From an uncultured Dorea sp. (GTDB taxonomy: Bacteria > Bacillota > Clostridia > Lachnospirales > Lachnospiraceae): a stretch of 41,352 nt of DNA. The number at the start of each line of letters is the position of its first letter. Position 1 is the first letter of the stretch. Of the stretch, positions 1-7,900 are shown piece by piece. Location of the stretch: positions 1 to 41,352 of the forward strand of contig CAJUTH010000032.1 in the NCBI GenBank assembly GCA_910589275.1. The letters run 5' to 3'. The notes below the pieces were generated by a model. It saw nothing but the letters and a program-made list of their open reading frames with translations. It made no database searches and was not told the origin of the DNA. The position numbers and the translations under genes are program-made.

Positions 1-50
1 ATTTTGGGTGGCTCTCAAGCTTTAAATTGGTGGCTCCCAAGCATTAGAAT
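1..50. mobile_element. Possible end of an insertion element (direct repeats)
   Basis: Two copies of GGTGGCTCYCAAGC lie at 7-20 and 29-42, a 22-bp period, directly against the point where a symporter reading frame loses its 5' half (stop TAA at 50-52). Multiple short terminal repeats at an element end are a feature of IS21-type insertion sequences. No transposase or target duplication is visible because the window begins here, so this is inference. Confidence 0.35.
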
Positions 51-52
51 AA

Positions 53-640
53 TCAGTATCGGCGATGCTGACGTTGTTCCTGCTGGTGGTTACCCTTTAC
101 CCACTGGGAATCTGGATTACGACCAAGGAAAATCCGGTAAAGTTTATAAAGAAGATTGCGAAGGTGGGTATCTTCGGGTTCTCTACCAATTCCTCCGCGG
201 CGTGCCTTCCGCTGAATACAAGAACCTGTATCGACGAGCTGGGGTGCAGCAAGGAAATCACAAGCTTTGTCCTTCCTACAGGAATGACGATCAATATGAA
301 CGGAACAACGGTCATGCATATGTTTGCGGTAACCTTTATCGCTACAAGCGCTGGAATTGAAGTAACGCCTGCAAATATGGTGGTTATGGCATTCCTTTCC
401 ATCTGCGCGGCAGCGGGCACGCCGGCGATCCCGATTGCCGGGACAACGATGATCTTTACCGTATTATCCGGTATGGGCTGGACGACGGAAGCCTGCCTGA
501 TCGGTTATGCGCTGATCGTTGCGATTAACCGTCCGGTTGAAATGGCGCTGCTTCCGCTGAATGTAATCGGAGACGCGGCGGTTAACGTGATCGTAAATGC
601 GAAAGAAAATGAACTGGACAGAACGAAATATAACAGTTAA
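53..640 (+). pseudogene. Dicarboxylate/amino acid:cation symporter (DAACS), 3' half only
   Basis: The reading frame encodes about 196 residues matching the C-terminal half of the DAACS (GltP/SstT-type) Na+ or H+ symporters for glutamate, aspartate, serine or dicarboxylates in the cytoplasmic membrane. Family signs are FSTNSSAACLPLN, the FVLPTGMTINMNGT re-entrant loop, and AGTPAIPIAGT followed by a membrane segment with NRPVEM. Full-length members are around 400 residues. In this frame the codons just before the first ATG (65) still look coding (VSA), but TAA stands at 50-52, next to the repeats at 7-42. The gene therefore appears interrupted or truncated rather than naturally starting at 65. 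The downstream glycerate kinase begins 15 bp after the stop. The substrate cannot be told. Confidence 0.75.
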
Positions 641-654
641 TGCAGGGTGATAAT

Positions 655-1806
655 ATGAAAATAACGATAGCGATTGATTCTTTCAAGGGAAGTCTTTCTT
701 CCATGGAAGCCGGAAACGCTGCAAAGGAAGGCGTAAAGGCGGCATTTCCGGAGGCGGAGGTCTGTGTGCGGCCCCTTGCGGACGGCGGAGAAGGAACCGT
801 AGAGGCTCTCGCCGACGGATTGGGCGGACAGATCTATGAGGCGTCTGTCACAGGCCCCCTTGGGGAATCGGTGAAATGCAGTTATTGTATGATAGAAGAA
901 GAAAAGACAGCGATAATAGAAATGTCCGGAGCGGCCGGTATCACATTGATACCAGCCGCAAAGAGAAACCCCTTATATACGACCACCTACGGTGTTGGCG
1001 AGACCATCAAAGACGCCCTTGAGAGGGGATGTAGGAAATTTATCATCGGCATCGGCGGCAGCGCCACAAACGACGGCGGTATCGGGATGCTTCAGGCGCT
1101 GGGGTTTGGATTCCTTGACGATTCCGGGAAGGACGTGCCTTATGGGGCGAAGGGACTGGCAGAACTGGCGGCGATCGAAGACTGCCATGCTATGCCGGAA
1201 TTAAAGGAGAGCAAATTCTTTATCGCCTGCGACGTAACCAATCCGCTTTGCGGGGAGAACGGCTGCAGCGCCGTGTATGGGCCTCAAAAGGGCGCGGATC
1301 GGGACATGATTGGAAAGATGGATCAATGGATGGAAAGGTATGCAGAGCTTGCGGCCAGAAACTTTCAGAGGGCAGATAAGAACCGTGCGGGAACCGGAGC
1401 GGCGGGCGGCATGGGATTTGCATTCCTGACCTTTCTGGATGCCGTATTAGAGCCGGGAATTTCCATCGTACTCCGGGAGACCAATTTAGAGGAGTACGTA
1501 AAGGATTCAGACCTTGTGATTACCGGGGAAGGGCGGCTGGATGGACAGACCGCGATGGGAAAGGCTCCGGCAGGTGTTGCTGAGCTGGCGAAGAAATATG
1601 GAAAACCAGTGATCGCGCTTGCGGGCTGCGTGGCAGAGGATGCGGGCGCATGCAATGGGTGCGGCATTGACGCGTTTTTTCCAATATTAAGAAAACCAGT
1701 TACCTTGGAAGAAGCGATGAAGAAAGAGAATGCCCATAAGAATATGGCGGCGGCCGCGGAGCAGGCCGTAAGGTTGTGGAATGTGGGAAGGAAGCCGGTC
1801 AGGTAG
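655..1806 (+). CDS. Glycerate kinase (GarK/GlxK family)
   Basis: This 383-residue protein belongs to the glycerate 2-kinase family, which phosphorylates D-glycerate with ATP and feeds it to lower glycolysis. Visible family motifs are AIDSFKGSLSS at the N terminus, PLADGGEGTVEAL, IGIGGSATNDGGIGML, ACDVTNPLCG, GTGAAGGMGFAF and ITGEGRLDGQTAMGKAP. The length is normal for the family (about 380). An in-frame ATG exists at 640, but ATGAAAATAACG at 655 gives the usual family start and is preceded by AGGGTGATA. It lies 15 bp after the truncated symporter, so the two may once have been an uptake-and-use pair; that link is inference. A hairpin terminator overlaps its stop codon. Confidence 0.9.
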   Translation: MKITIAIDSFKGSLSSMEAGNAAKEGVKAAFPEAEVCVRPLADGGEGTVEALADGLGGQIYEASVTGPLGESVKCSYCMIEEEKTAIIEMSGAAGITLIPAAKRNPLYTTTYGVGETIKDALERGCRKFIIGIGGSATNDGGIGMLQALGFGFLDDSGKDVPYGAKGLAELAAIEDCHAMPELKESKFFIACDVTNPLCGENGCSAVYGPQKGADRDMIGKMDQWMERYAELAARNFQRADKNRAGTGAAGGMGFAFLTFLDAVLEPGISIVLRETNLEEYVKDSDLVITGEGRLDGQTAMGKAPAGVAELAKKYGKPVIALAGCVAEDAGACNGCGIDAFFPILRKPVTLEEAMKKENAHKNMAAAAEQAVRLWNVGRKPVR

Positions 1807-1823
1807 GCCGGCTTCCTTTCTTT
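1788..1823 (+). terminator. Intrinsic terminator overlapping the glycerate kinase stop
   Basis: AAGGAAGCCGG (1788-1798) pairs with CCGGCTTCCTT (1808-1818) around a 9-nt loop that contains the TAG stop (1804-1806). TTTCTTT follows. It stands between convergent genes and may also act on the aldolase transcript. Confidence 0.8.
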
Positions 1824-1831
1824 ATGCACAA

Positions 1832-2668
1832 TTAATTTGCAAAAATCCCCATATACTTCCGGACAACCTCCGATACATACTGTATCTGGTTTAACGCCGC
1901 CACCGACAGGTGGGGATTTTCCTTCTCCAGAAGCTCTCTGGTGTGCTGTACGGTATAGTCAGAGATTTCCGTATTGACATTAATCTTCGCGATTCCATTG
2001 GAGATACATTCTTTTACCTTTGCCTCCGGCGTTCCGCTGCCGCCGTGAAGTACTAACGGCATATGGAGCTTTTCATTGATCGCCCGGAGGATGTCGGTGC
2101 GGATGTTGGGCGTACCCTTGTATAATCCGTGTACGGTCCCTATGGAAACAGCCAGAGCGTCTACGCCGGTGCGCTCTACAAATTCCTTAGCTGCGTCCGG
2201 GCTGGTATAGACCTCCACATCGTCGGCAGAGCCTTCATGGGATGCTTCTCCTGCCGCAAGGCTTCCAAGTTCCGCTTCTACGCTGACGCCGCAGGCGTGG
2301 GCAATCTCACAGATTTTTTGCGTATTGGCGGCATTTTCCTCAAAGGGAAGGGCAGAGCCGTCATACATCACAGAGGTAAATCCGGCGCGGATTGCCTGAT
2401 AAATAATATCCATCTTATCGCAATGGTCAAGGTGCAGGCACACGTCCGTCCGGCAGAGCGCGGCGGAAGCGGCTGTGATAGCTTTTACCTCATCGAAAGA
2501 CATGTTGGACAGATATTTCTTGCCGAAGGATACAATGACCGGCGTATCCATCTGCCCGGCAGCCCGCAGGATGCCTTTTAGGGTTTCGTAGTTATAAAAA
2601 TTGAATGATCCGATTGCTTTTTTCTGCTCATAAGCAGTCTGAAGCATAGAGTTAAAATTAGTAAGCAT
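1832..2668 (-). CDS. Class II (zinc) ketose-bisphosphate aldolase
   Basis: 278 residues in the class II fructose-/tagatose-bisphosphate aldolase family (FbaA/GatY/KbaY type), which reversibly cleaves a ketose bisphosphate to DHAP and an aldehyde. Metal and substrate motifs visible are CLHLDHCD (first zinc His), a conserved Asp/Glu stretch SVEAELGSLAAGE, SIGTVHGLYKG and PLVLHGGSGT (second and third His). NVNTEI near the C terminus fits the family. An ATG 15 bp upstream (2683) is possible, but GGGAGGAAATAC sits correctly before the ATG at 2668. The sequence does not decide between fructose, tagatose or another ketose substrate. It is a single gene, divergent from rubrerythrin and convergent with glycerate kinase. 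Confidence 0.9.
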   Translation of the reverse strand: MLTNFNSMLQTAYEQKKAIGSFNFYNYETLKGILRAAGQMDTPVIVSFGKKYLSNMSFDEVKAITAASAALCRTDVCLHLDHCDKMDIIYQAIRAGFTSVMYDGSALPFEENAANTQKICEIAHACGVSVEAELGSLAAGEASHEGSADDVEVYTSPDAAKEFVERTGVDALAVSIGTVHGLYKGTPNIRTDILRAINEKLHMPLVLHGGSGTPEAKVKECISNGIAKINVNTEISDYTVQHTRELLEKENPHLSVAALNQIQYVSEVVRKYMGIFAN

Positions 2669-2754
2669 TGTATTTCCTCCCATAAGTACATTAGAATCCT
2701 TGTATTCCTACCTTTTTAAAATATAATAAAAAGCAAATAAATTCAATGAAAATC

Positions 2755-2782
2755 TTGTAATATTAAAATCCCATGTTATAAT
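2755..2782 (+). promoter_or_regulatory. Promoter of rubrerythrin
   Basis: TTGTAA (2755-2760) and TATAAT (2777-2782) are 16 bp apart, and GGAGGAAATAGAA precedes the start at 2827. Confidence 0.75.
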
Positions 2783-2790
2783 AATAGTAA
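2776..2790 (+). promoter_or_regulatory. Candidate PerR box overlapping the rbr -10
   Basis: TTATAATAATAGTAA matches the PerR consensus TTATAATnATTATAA at all but two informative positions and covers the -10 hexamer. PerR repression of rubrerythrin is known in clostridia. No perR gene is in this window. Confidence 0.5.
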
Positions 2791-2826
2791 TTATTATTAG
2801 TTTTAGCAATCAAGGAGGAAATAGAA

Positions 2827-3366
2827 ATGGAATTAAAGGGAAGTAAGACAGAAGCGAATTTACAGGCGGCATTTGCAGGAGAATCACAGGCCCGCAATAA
2901 GTATACATACTATGCATCCAAGGCAAAGAAGGACGGATACGTACAGATCGCCAATATTTTTGAAGAAACAGCGGCCAACGAGAAAGAGCATGCGAAGATC
3001 TGGTTTAAGCTGTTGCATGGCGGTGCCGTACCGTCAACTATCGAGAACTTAAAGGACGCGGCAGAGGGCGAGAATTATGAGTGGACCGATATGTACGCTG
3101 CATTTGCCAAGGATGCGAAAGAGGAAGGCTTCGACGAGATCGCAAGCCTGTTTGAGCAGGTGGGAGCCATCGAAAAAGAACATGAGGAACGATACCGGAA
3201 ACTGTTGGCAAATATCGAGGATGGACTTGTGTTCTCCAGAGAAGGGGACTGCATTTGGCAGTGCTCCAACTGCGGACATATCGTAGTCGGAAAGAAGGCT
3301 CCGGAGGTGTGCCCGGTATGCGCGCATCCGCAGGCTTATTTCCAGATTAAGGCAGAGAATTATTAA
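2827..3366 (+). CDS. rbr: Rubrerythrin
   Basis: 179-residue cytoplasmic rubrerythrin, an NAD(P)H-linked peroxidase that protects anaerobes from H2O2. The N-terminal ferritin-like four-helix domain carries the paired carboxylate/His motifs (FAGESQARNKY near 16-26, EETAANEKEHAKIW near 46-59, EQVGAIEKEHEERY near 110-123), giving a diiron site. A C-terminal rubredoxin-like domain has Cys146, Cys149, Cys162 and Cys165 for one Fe(SCys)4 site (WQCSNCGH and VCPVCAHP). Length and order are standard. It is monocistronic, with its own promoter, a PerR-like box and a strong terminator downstream. Confidence 0.96.
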   Translation: MELKGSKTEANLQAAFAGESQARNKYTYYASKAKKDGYVQIANIFEETAANEKEHAKIWFKLLHGGAVPSTIENLKDAAEGENYEWTDMYAAFAKDAKEEGFDEIASLFEQVGAIEKEHEERYRKLLANIEDGLVFSREGDCIWQCSNCGHIVVGKKAPEVCPVCAHPQAYFQIKAENY

Positions 3367-3431
3367 TTCTAAAAAATAATAGGATATAGAAGGAAATCAG
3401 ATAAAAGAGATAAGAACTATATGGAAATAGT

Positions 3432-3475
3432 TATAGAGGCGCGGTTTGCAGAAACCGCGCCTCTATACTTTTACC
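3432..3475 (+). terminator. Terminator after rbr
   Basis: A 16-bp perfect stem (TATAGAGGCGCGGTTT at 3432-3447, partner arm 3452-3467) closes a GCAG loop and is followed by CTTTTACC. Confidence 0.85.
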
Positions 3476-3595
3476 TCCATAGTTTTGGTGTCTTGGTTTT
3501 TTGACAAAGGAGCGGATTCATTATAAAATAAGAAGTAATTTATTGGGAGAACTGCCAGTGGCAGAAAGAGGCGTGAGAAAAGGAGAGGCTTTAGG

Positions 3596-4594
3596 ATGAG
3601 AAGGGAATGTACAAACTTGTGGAGAGCGGGAGCCGTAATTTTGCTGGCACTTCTGTGCGCAGCCTGCGGCAGCAAGGAAAAAGCGGCAACCATGCAATTG
3701 GCAAAAACAGAAGGGACTGTAAATATTTCGGATGAGGAGGGAGAGGATATCCCTGTGAAAGTCAATATGATGCTATACAGCGGATATTGCTTTGAAACGA
3801 TGAAAGAGAGCTATGCGTGGATGAATCTGGACAAGGTGAAACTTGCTAAAATGGATGAAACCAGCAGAGCCGAGATTAGGAAAGAAGGAAAGGAACTGGA
3901 GCTTTTGGTTCATTCGGGAAATTTGTATTTTAATATTACAGAGCCGCTTGGCGCAGATGAGAGTATGGATATCCGCAATTCTTCTATGACGGTAGGGATT
4001 CGCGGTACTTGCGGCTGGGTTGAGGTGACAGACGAAAAACATATGAAGGTTTTTATTTTGGAAGGAAAGGTGGAGTGCGGGATCGAAGAAGCTTCCGGAA
4101 ATGTAACGAAAGAGAAGGTTTCGTCGTGGGAAATGGCGGAAATGTCGCTCACAGACGATGGAAAGGCAGAAATTACGGTACAGAGCTTCGCAAGACCGGA
4201 TATTCCGAAGTTCGTGTGGACAGAGCTGGACGAAGGACTGAAAGATCAGCTCCCAAAAGAAACAGCGGAAATGGAAGAACCTGAGGCGGAAGCAGAAGAA
4301 ACAGAAGAGCCTAAAGAACCGGAGACAATTGATTATGCTTCCTACCTTGGCAGCTACACCTGCAGCGCAAACGGCGCAAGTATGGAAATCCGTGAAAATG
4401 GAGATCTCTATGGGGTTTCTCTTGAAAGACCCGCCGCAGGGGAAAAGATTGTGGTTGAACTCACAGTAGGGACAAGGGAAAGCGGTTTCTATACGATTAT
4501 TCAAGGGCAGGAATGGAGCTTGACGCCAGAGGAAGGACAGCTTATTCTGGAAGGCGATATAGAAGGATTCGACGGCGTTTATCACAAAAACTGA
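3596..4594 (+). CDS. FecR-domain lipoprotein
   Basis: 332-residue predicted lipoprotein: an N-terminal signal ending in a lipobox LCAAC with Cys24 as the lipidation site, so exported and membrane-anchored. Residues about 35-200 form a FecR-like domain (EGTVNIS, a W at YAWMNLDKVKLAKMD, GIRGTCGWVEV, ILEGKVECG). A Glu/Pro-rich linker (about 222-245) leads to a small C-terminal beta-rich domain. No catalytic motif is seen. Its FecR part is clearly paralogous to the lipoprotein at 9914-11197 (shared LAKMD/LAKLD, NITEPL, GIRGTCGWV). A WYL regulator follows 25 bp downstream on the same strand. Function unknown; a sensor or scaffold at the cell surface is possible. Confidence 0.75.
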   Translation: MRRECTNLWRAGAVILLALLCAACGSKEKAATMQLAKTEGTVNISDEEGEDIPVKVNMMLYSGYCFETMKESYAWMNLDKVKLAKMDETSRAEIRKEGKELELLVHSGNLYFNITEPLGADESMDIRNSSMTVGIRGTCGWVEVTDEKHMKVFILEGKVECGIEEASGNVTKEKVSSWEMAEMSLTDDGKAEITVQSFARPDIPKFVWTELDEGLKDQLPKETAEMEEPEAEAEETEEPKEPETIDYASYLGSYTCSANGASMEIRENGDLYGVSLERPAAGEKIVVELTVGTRESGFYTIIQGQEWSLTPEEGQLILEGDIEGFDGVYHKN

Positions 4595-4619
4595 GAGGCA
4601 GATAGGGAGAATAAAAGCA

Positions 4620-5618
4620 ATGGCAAGAAACGGGAATGGTAAATTTAGGCTGCTGTACTTGCAGAAGATTTTTCTAGAGCGGACGGATGAAGAACACGGC
4701 ATCACGATGCCGGAGATTGTAAAGGCGCTGAAAGAATATGGGGTTTCCGCGGAGCGCAAAAGCCTTTACGGGGATATTCAGGCGCTTCAGGAGTACGGTA
4801 TGGATATTGTAGGGGAGCAGAAAGGCAGATCATATAGCTATTATATAGCAAGCCGGGAATTTGAACAGCCGGAGCTAAAGCTTCTGGTAGACGCCGTACA
4901 GTCTTCTAAGTTTGTCACGGAGCGCAAATCCAACGAGTTGATCCGTAAGCTGGAGAGTCTTTGCAGCAAGCATGAAGCAAAGAAGCTGCAGCGGCAGGTC
5001 TATGTATCCGGCAGGATTAAGACTATGAACGAAAGTATCTATTATAATGTGGACGAGATTCAAAATGCGATCGGCAATAACGAGAAAATCAGGTTTCAGT
5101 ATTTTCAGTGGAATGTAAAAAAGGAAATGGAACTGCGCCGGGGCGGAGAATATTATCTTATCAGCCCATGGGCCGTATCATGGGATAATGAGAATTATTA
5201 CATGATCGGCTATGACAGCGATGCTGATACGATAAAATATTACCGGGTAGATAAGATGCTGAAGCTGTCGGCGGCCGGAGAAAAGCGGGAAGGGCAGGAG
5301 GCATTTGAAAAAATGGATCTGGCTGCGCTGTCGAAGAAGACCTTCAGCATGTTTGCCGGAATAGAGCAGTATGTGAAGCTGGAATTTGTAAATGAGATGG
5401 CGGGAATTGCAATCGACCGGTTCGGAAGAGATGTTTCTGTGTTAAAGAAGGACGAAGACCATTTTATCGTAAATGTAAATGTAGCGGTCAGCAGGCAGTT
5501 CTTAGCATGGATTGTTTCGCTGGGAGACGGCGTGAGGGTACTAGGACCGGATACGGTAGTCCGCCAGATGCGGGAAGAAGCAGAAAGATTGGCGGCAGTT
5601 TATGGAGGGACGATATGA
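4620..5618 (+). CDS. WYL-domain transcriptional regulator
   Basis: 332 residues: an N-terminal winged helix-turn-helix (about 10-65; ITMPEIVKALKEYGVSAERKSLYGDIQALQEYG) typical of DeoR/YafY-type regulators, then a WYL domain (about 140-220; ISPWAVSWDNENYYMIGYD and YYRVDKM), then a C-terminal WCX region. WYL domains sense small ligands, often nucleotides or nucleic acid. The RBS AGGGAG lies 11 nt before the ATG. The last codon overlaps the start of the next gene (ATGA), so the two are translationally coupled. Its targets cannot be told; the coupled DUF554 gene and the upstream lipoprotein are the likeliest. Confidence 0.85.
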   Translation: MARNGNGKFRLLYLQKIFLERTDEEHGITMPEIVKALKEYGVSAERKSLYGDIQALQEYGMDIVGEQKGRSYSYYIASREFEQPELKLLVDAVQSSKFVTERKSNELIRKLESLCSKHEAKKLQRQVYVSGRIKTMNESIYYNVDEIQNAIGNNEKIRFQYFQWNVKKEMELRRGGEYYLISPWAVSWDNENYYMIGYDSDADTIKYYRVDKMLKLSAAGEKREGQEAFEKMDLAALSKKTFSMFAGIEQYVKLEFVNEMAGIAIDRFGRDVSVLKKDEDHFIVNVNVAVSRQFLAWIVSLGDGVRVLGPDTVVRQMREEAERLAAVYGGTI

Positions 5619-6301
5619 TAGGAACGATTGTAAATACCTGTACCATCGCGGCGGGTACCGTTGTGGGCAGTATTGTGAAAAAAGGAATCAAACCCCAGTA
5701 TCAGGAGTCGCTGTTTCATGCTATGGGATTTGCGGCGACAATGCTTGGAATCAATGCGGTGGTTAATCATATGCCGGACAGTAACTATCCAGTGCTTTTT
5801 ATTGTGAGTCTGGCTGTTGGAAGCCTGATAGGGGCGGTGATCGATCTGGACGCCAAATTCCAGAGCCTTGTGGGGAAATATGCGTCGACAGGATTGGGGC
5901 AGGGGCTTTCTGGTGCGGTACTTCTTTACTGTATCGGAACCCTGTCAATACTAGGCCCGGTGATGAGCGCGGTATACGGGGACCACACTTATCTTTTTAC
6001 CAATGCGACGCTGGATCTGGTTACCTCTATGGTATTTGCTTCCACTTATGGAATTGGGATGATATTTGCGGCGCCGATTCTGTTTGCATGGCAGGGAAGC
6101 ATTTACCTTCTGGCGTATTATGGGGCGGGGGCGTTTTTTACCGATGAATTGATGTGTGAGCTGTCGATTGTGGGCGGCGTGCTGATTGCGGGATCCGGTC
6201 TTGGAATCCTGAAAATCAAAGCCTGCAAGACGATGAATATGCTTCCGTCGCTTCTGGTTCCCATCGTATTTTTTGTGATCAAGGGGCTGATTTCTCCTTA
6301 A
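5615..6301 (+). CDS. DUF554 family membrane protein (YqgA/YdfK-like)
   Basis: 228-residue integral membrane protein with about six to seven hydrophobic segments and the DUF554 pattern: MIGTIVNTCTIAAGTVVGS at the N terminus, an Asp-rich loop (GAVIDLDAKF), LLYCIGTLSILGPV, and a Gly-rich C terminus. The start at 5615 overlaps the WYL stop by 4 bp (ATGA) and has GGAGGGACGAT in front. The family is described as a possible transporter but has no established substrate. Control by the coupled WYL regulator is inference. Confidence 0.85.
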   Translation: MIGTIVNTCTIAAGTVVGSIVKKGIKPQYQESLFHAMGFAATMLGINAVVNHMPDSNYPVLFIVSLAVGSLIGAVIDLDAKFQSLVGKYASTGLGQGLSGAVLLYCIGTLSILGPVMSAVYGDHTYLFTNATLDLVTSMVFASTYGIGMIFAAPILFAWQGSIYLLAYYGAGAFFTDELMCELSIVGGVLIAGSGLGILKIKACKTMNMLPSLLVPIVFFVIKGLISP

Positions 6302-6310
6302 AATTTCGAC

Positions 6311-6339
6311 TTTACTTTAGTGTGCTACTATGCTACAAT
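6311..6339 (+). promoter_or_regulatory. Promoter of the amino-acid ABC transporter operon
   Basis: TTTACT (6311-6316) and TACAAT (6334-6339) are 17 bp apart, about 50 bp before the first start codon. Confidence 0.55.
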
Positions 6340-6393
6340 ACTACTTGGCTATCAGAGTAAAATAGAAAATGATATATGGATGGAGGAGAAGGT

Positions 6394-7212
6394 ATGAAGA
6401 AGAAATTAATTGCATTGATGTTGTGCATGGCTATGGTATTTTCCATGACTGCCTGCGGTGGAAGTGATTCTGAGAGCAAGCAGGATTCAGGAGACGGTAC
6501 AGAGGCGGCGGATGACTCGGAGAGTGATGTGGATTACATAAAGGGCAAAGGCACGCTGGTGATAGGAATTACAGAATTTGAGCCGATGGATTACAAGGAT
6601 GAGTCTGGAGAATGGATCGGATTTGACGCGGATATGGCTAAGCTGGTTGCCAAAGAGCTTGGGGTTGAGGCAGAATTTGTAGTGATCGACTGGGACAGCA
6701 AGATCATGGAGCTGGATTCTAAGAATATCGACGTTGTCTGGAACGGAATGACCCTGACTCCGGAGGTTACCTCTGCAATGGAATGTACAAAGGCTTACTG
6801 CAATAATGCGCAGGTAGTGGTAGTGCCGGAGGACAAAAAAGGCGCGGATTTAGCGGATCTTACCTTTGCGGTTGAGGCTGGTTCTGCCGGCGAGGCTGCC
6901 GCAAATGATAAGCAGTTTAACATGAATTCAGTTGCGTCTCAGGCGGATGCGCTGATGGAGGTGAAATCGGGAACCTCTGACGCCGCGATTATTGACCTTT
7001 TGATGGCGGGCGCTATGATCGGGGAAGGAACCAGTTATACAGACCTGATCTACACGGAAGAGCTGACCACAGAGGAGTACGGCGTAGGCTGCCGGAAAGG
7101 TTCCGATCTGGCCGAGTTTATCAACGGGGTTTTTGAAAAGACCTACGGAGACGGACGCATGATGGAAACTGCAGAAGCTTATGGCGTTCAGGAGGCTGTT
7201 GTAGAGCAGTAA
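6394..7212 (+). CDS. Polar amino-acid ABC transporter, substrate-binding lipoprotein
   Basis: 272 residues. A lipoprotein signal ends in MTAC with Cys21, then an acidic linker, then a periplasmic-binding-protein type 2 fold (SBP_bac_3 family): GTLVIGITEFEPMDYKDESG, WIGFDADMAKLVAKELG, WDSKIMELDSKNIDVVWNGMT, and the late YGVGCRKGSDLAEF. It captures an amino acid outside the membrane for the permease and ATPase that follow. The ATG at 6394, right after GGAGGAGAAGGT, is preferred over one 18 bp upstream because it starts the charged signal peptide MKKKL. Substrate specificity cannot be read from the sequence; cystine, polar and basic amino acids are all possible. Confidence 0.9.
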   Translation: MKKKLIALMLCMAMVFSMTACGGSDSESKQDSGDGTEAADDSESDVDYIKGKGTLVIGITEFEPMDYKDESGEWIGFDADMAKLVAKELGVEAEFVVIDWDSKIMELDSKNIDVVWNGMTLTPEVTSAMECTKAYCNNAQVVVVPEDKKGADLADLTFAVEAGSAGEAAANDKQFNMNSVASQADALMEVKSGTSDAAIIDLLMAGAMIGEGTSYTDLIYTEELTTEEYGVGCRKGSDLAEFINGVFEKTYGDGRMMETAEAYGVQEAVVEQ

Positions 7213-7229
7213 GATACGGAGAACGAGGA

Positions 7230-7886
7230 ATGTTTGGAACAGTAACATTAGAATTGATGAAGGGTCTTTGGACCACATTTCAGATCTTTATTCTGACGCT
7301 TATATTTTCGCTGCCGCTGGGACTGATCCTTGGGATTGGAAGCACCAGCAGATGGAAGCTTCTGCGGTATGTGATACAGATTGTTGTCTGGATTATCCGG
7401 GGAACGCCTTTGATGCTGCAGTTGATTATTATCTTCTATGGACCGGGTCTGTGGCTTGGCCATAATATCTGGAGCGGCAATGAGGCGGGGCGGATTACCG
7501 CTACAGTCGTTGCCTTTGTGATCAATTATGCCTGCTATTTCTCGGTAATTTTCCGCGGAGGCATAGAAGGCGTACCTGTGGGACAGAGGGAAGCGGGGCA
7601 GGTGCTTGGCATGACCAAGAGCCAGATATTTTTTAAGATTACGCTGCTTCAGATGGTAAAGCGCGTGGTGCCGCCTATGTCTAATGAGATTATCACATTG
7701 GTCAAGGATACATCTCTGGCGAGAATCATTGCGGCGTACGAGCTGACCTTCGCGGGATTTTCCTTTATGAAATCAGCGGGTATCACATGGCCTCTGTTTT
7801 ATACCGGCGTGTTCTATCTGGCGTTTATCGGGATATTGACGCTGCTGTTTAATTATATCGAGAAGAAACTGGATTATTTTAGATAA
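7230..7886 (+). CDS. Polar amino-acid ABC transporter, permease
   Basis: 218-residue inner-membrane permease of the His/Glu/Gln/Arg/opine family (HisM/GlnP type) with about five membrane helices. Visible family features are IRGTPLMLQLIII near residue 54-66 and the cytoplasmic EAA loop (GQREAGQVLGMTKSQIFFKITLLQ) that docks on the ATPase, followed by P..SNEIITLVKDTSLA. It begins 17 bp after the binding-protein stop and ends 15 bp before the ATPase, so the three genes form one operon. Confidence 0.92.
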   Translation: MFGTVTLELMKGLWTTFQIFILTLIFSLPLGLILGIGSTSRWKLLRYVIQIVVWIIRGTPLMLQLIIIFYGPGLWLGHNIWSGNEAGRITATVVAFVINYACYFSVIFRGGIEGVPVGQREAGQVLGMTKSQIFFKITLLQMVKRVVPPMSNEIITLVKDTSLARIIAAYELTFAGFSFMKSAGITWPLFYTGVFYLAFIGILTLLFNYIEKKLDYFR

Positions 7887-7900
7887 GAGGTGCGGATGGA

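Noticed and set aside
4..360. 118-residue ORF at the window start
   Set aside because: Out-of-frame reading across the symporter remnant; the DAACS frame holds the family motifs.
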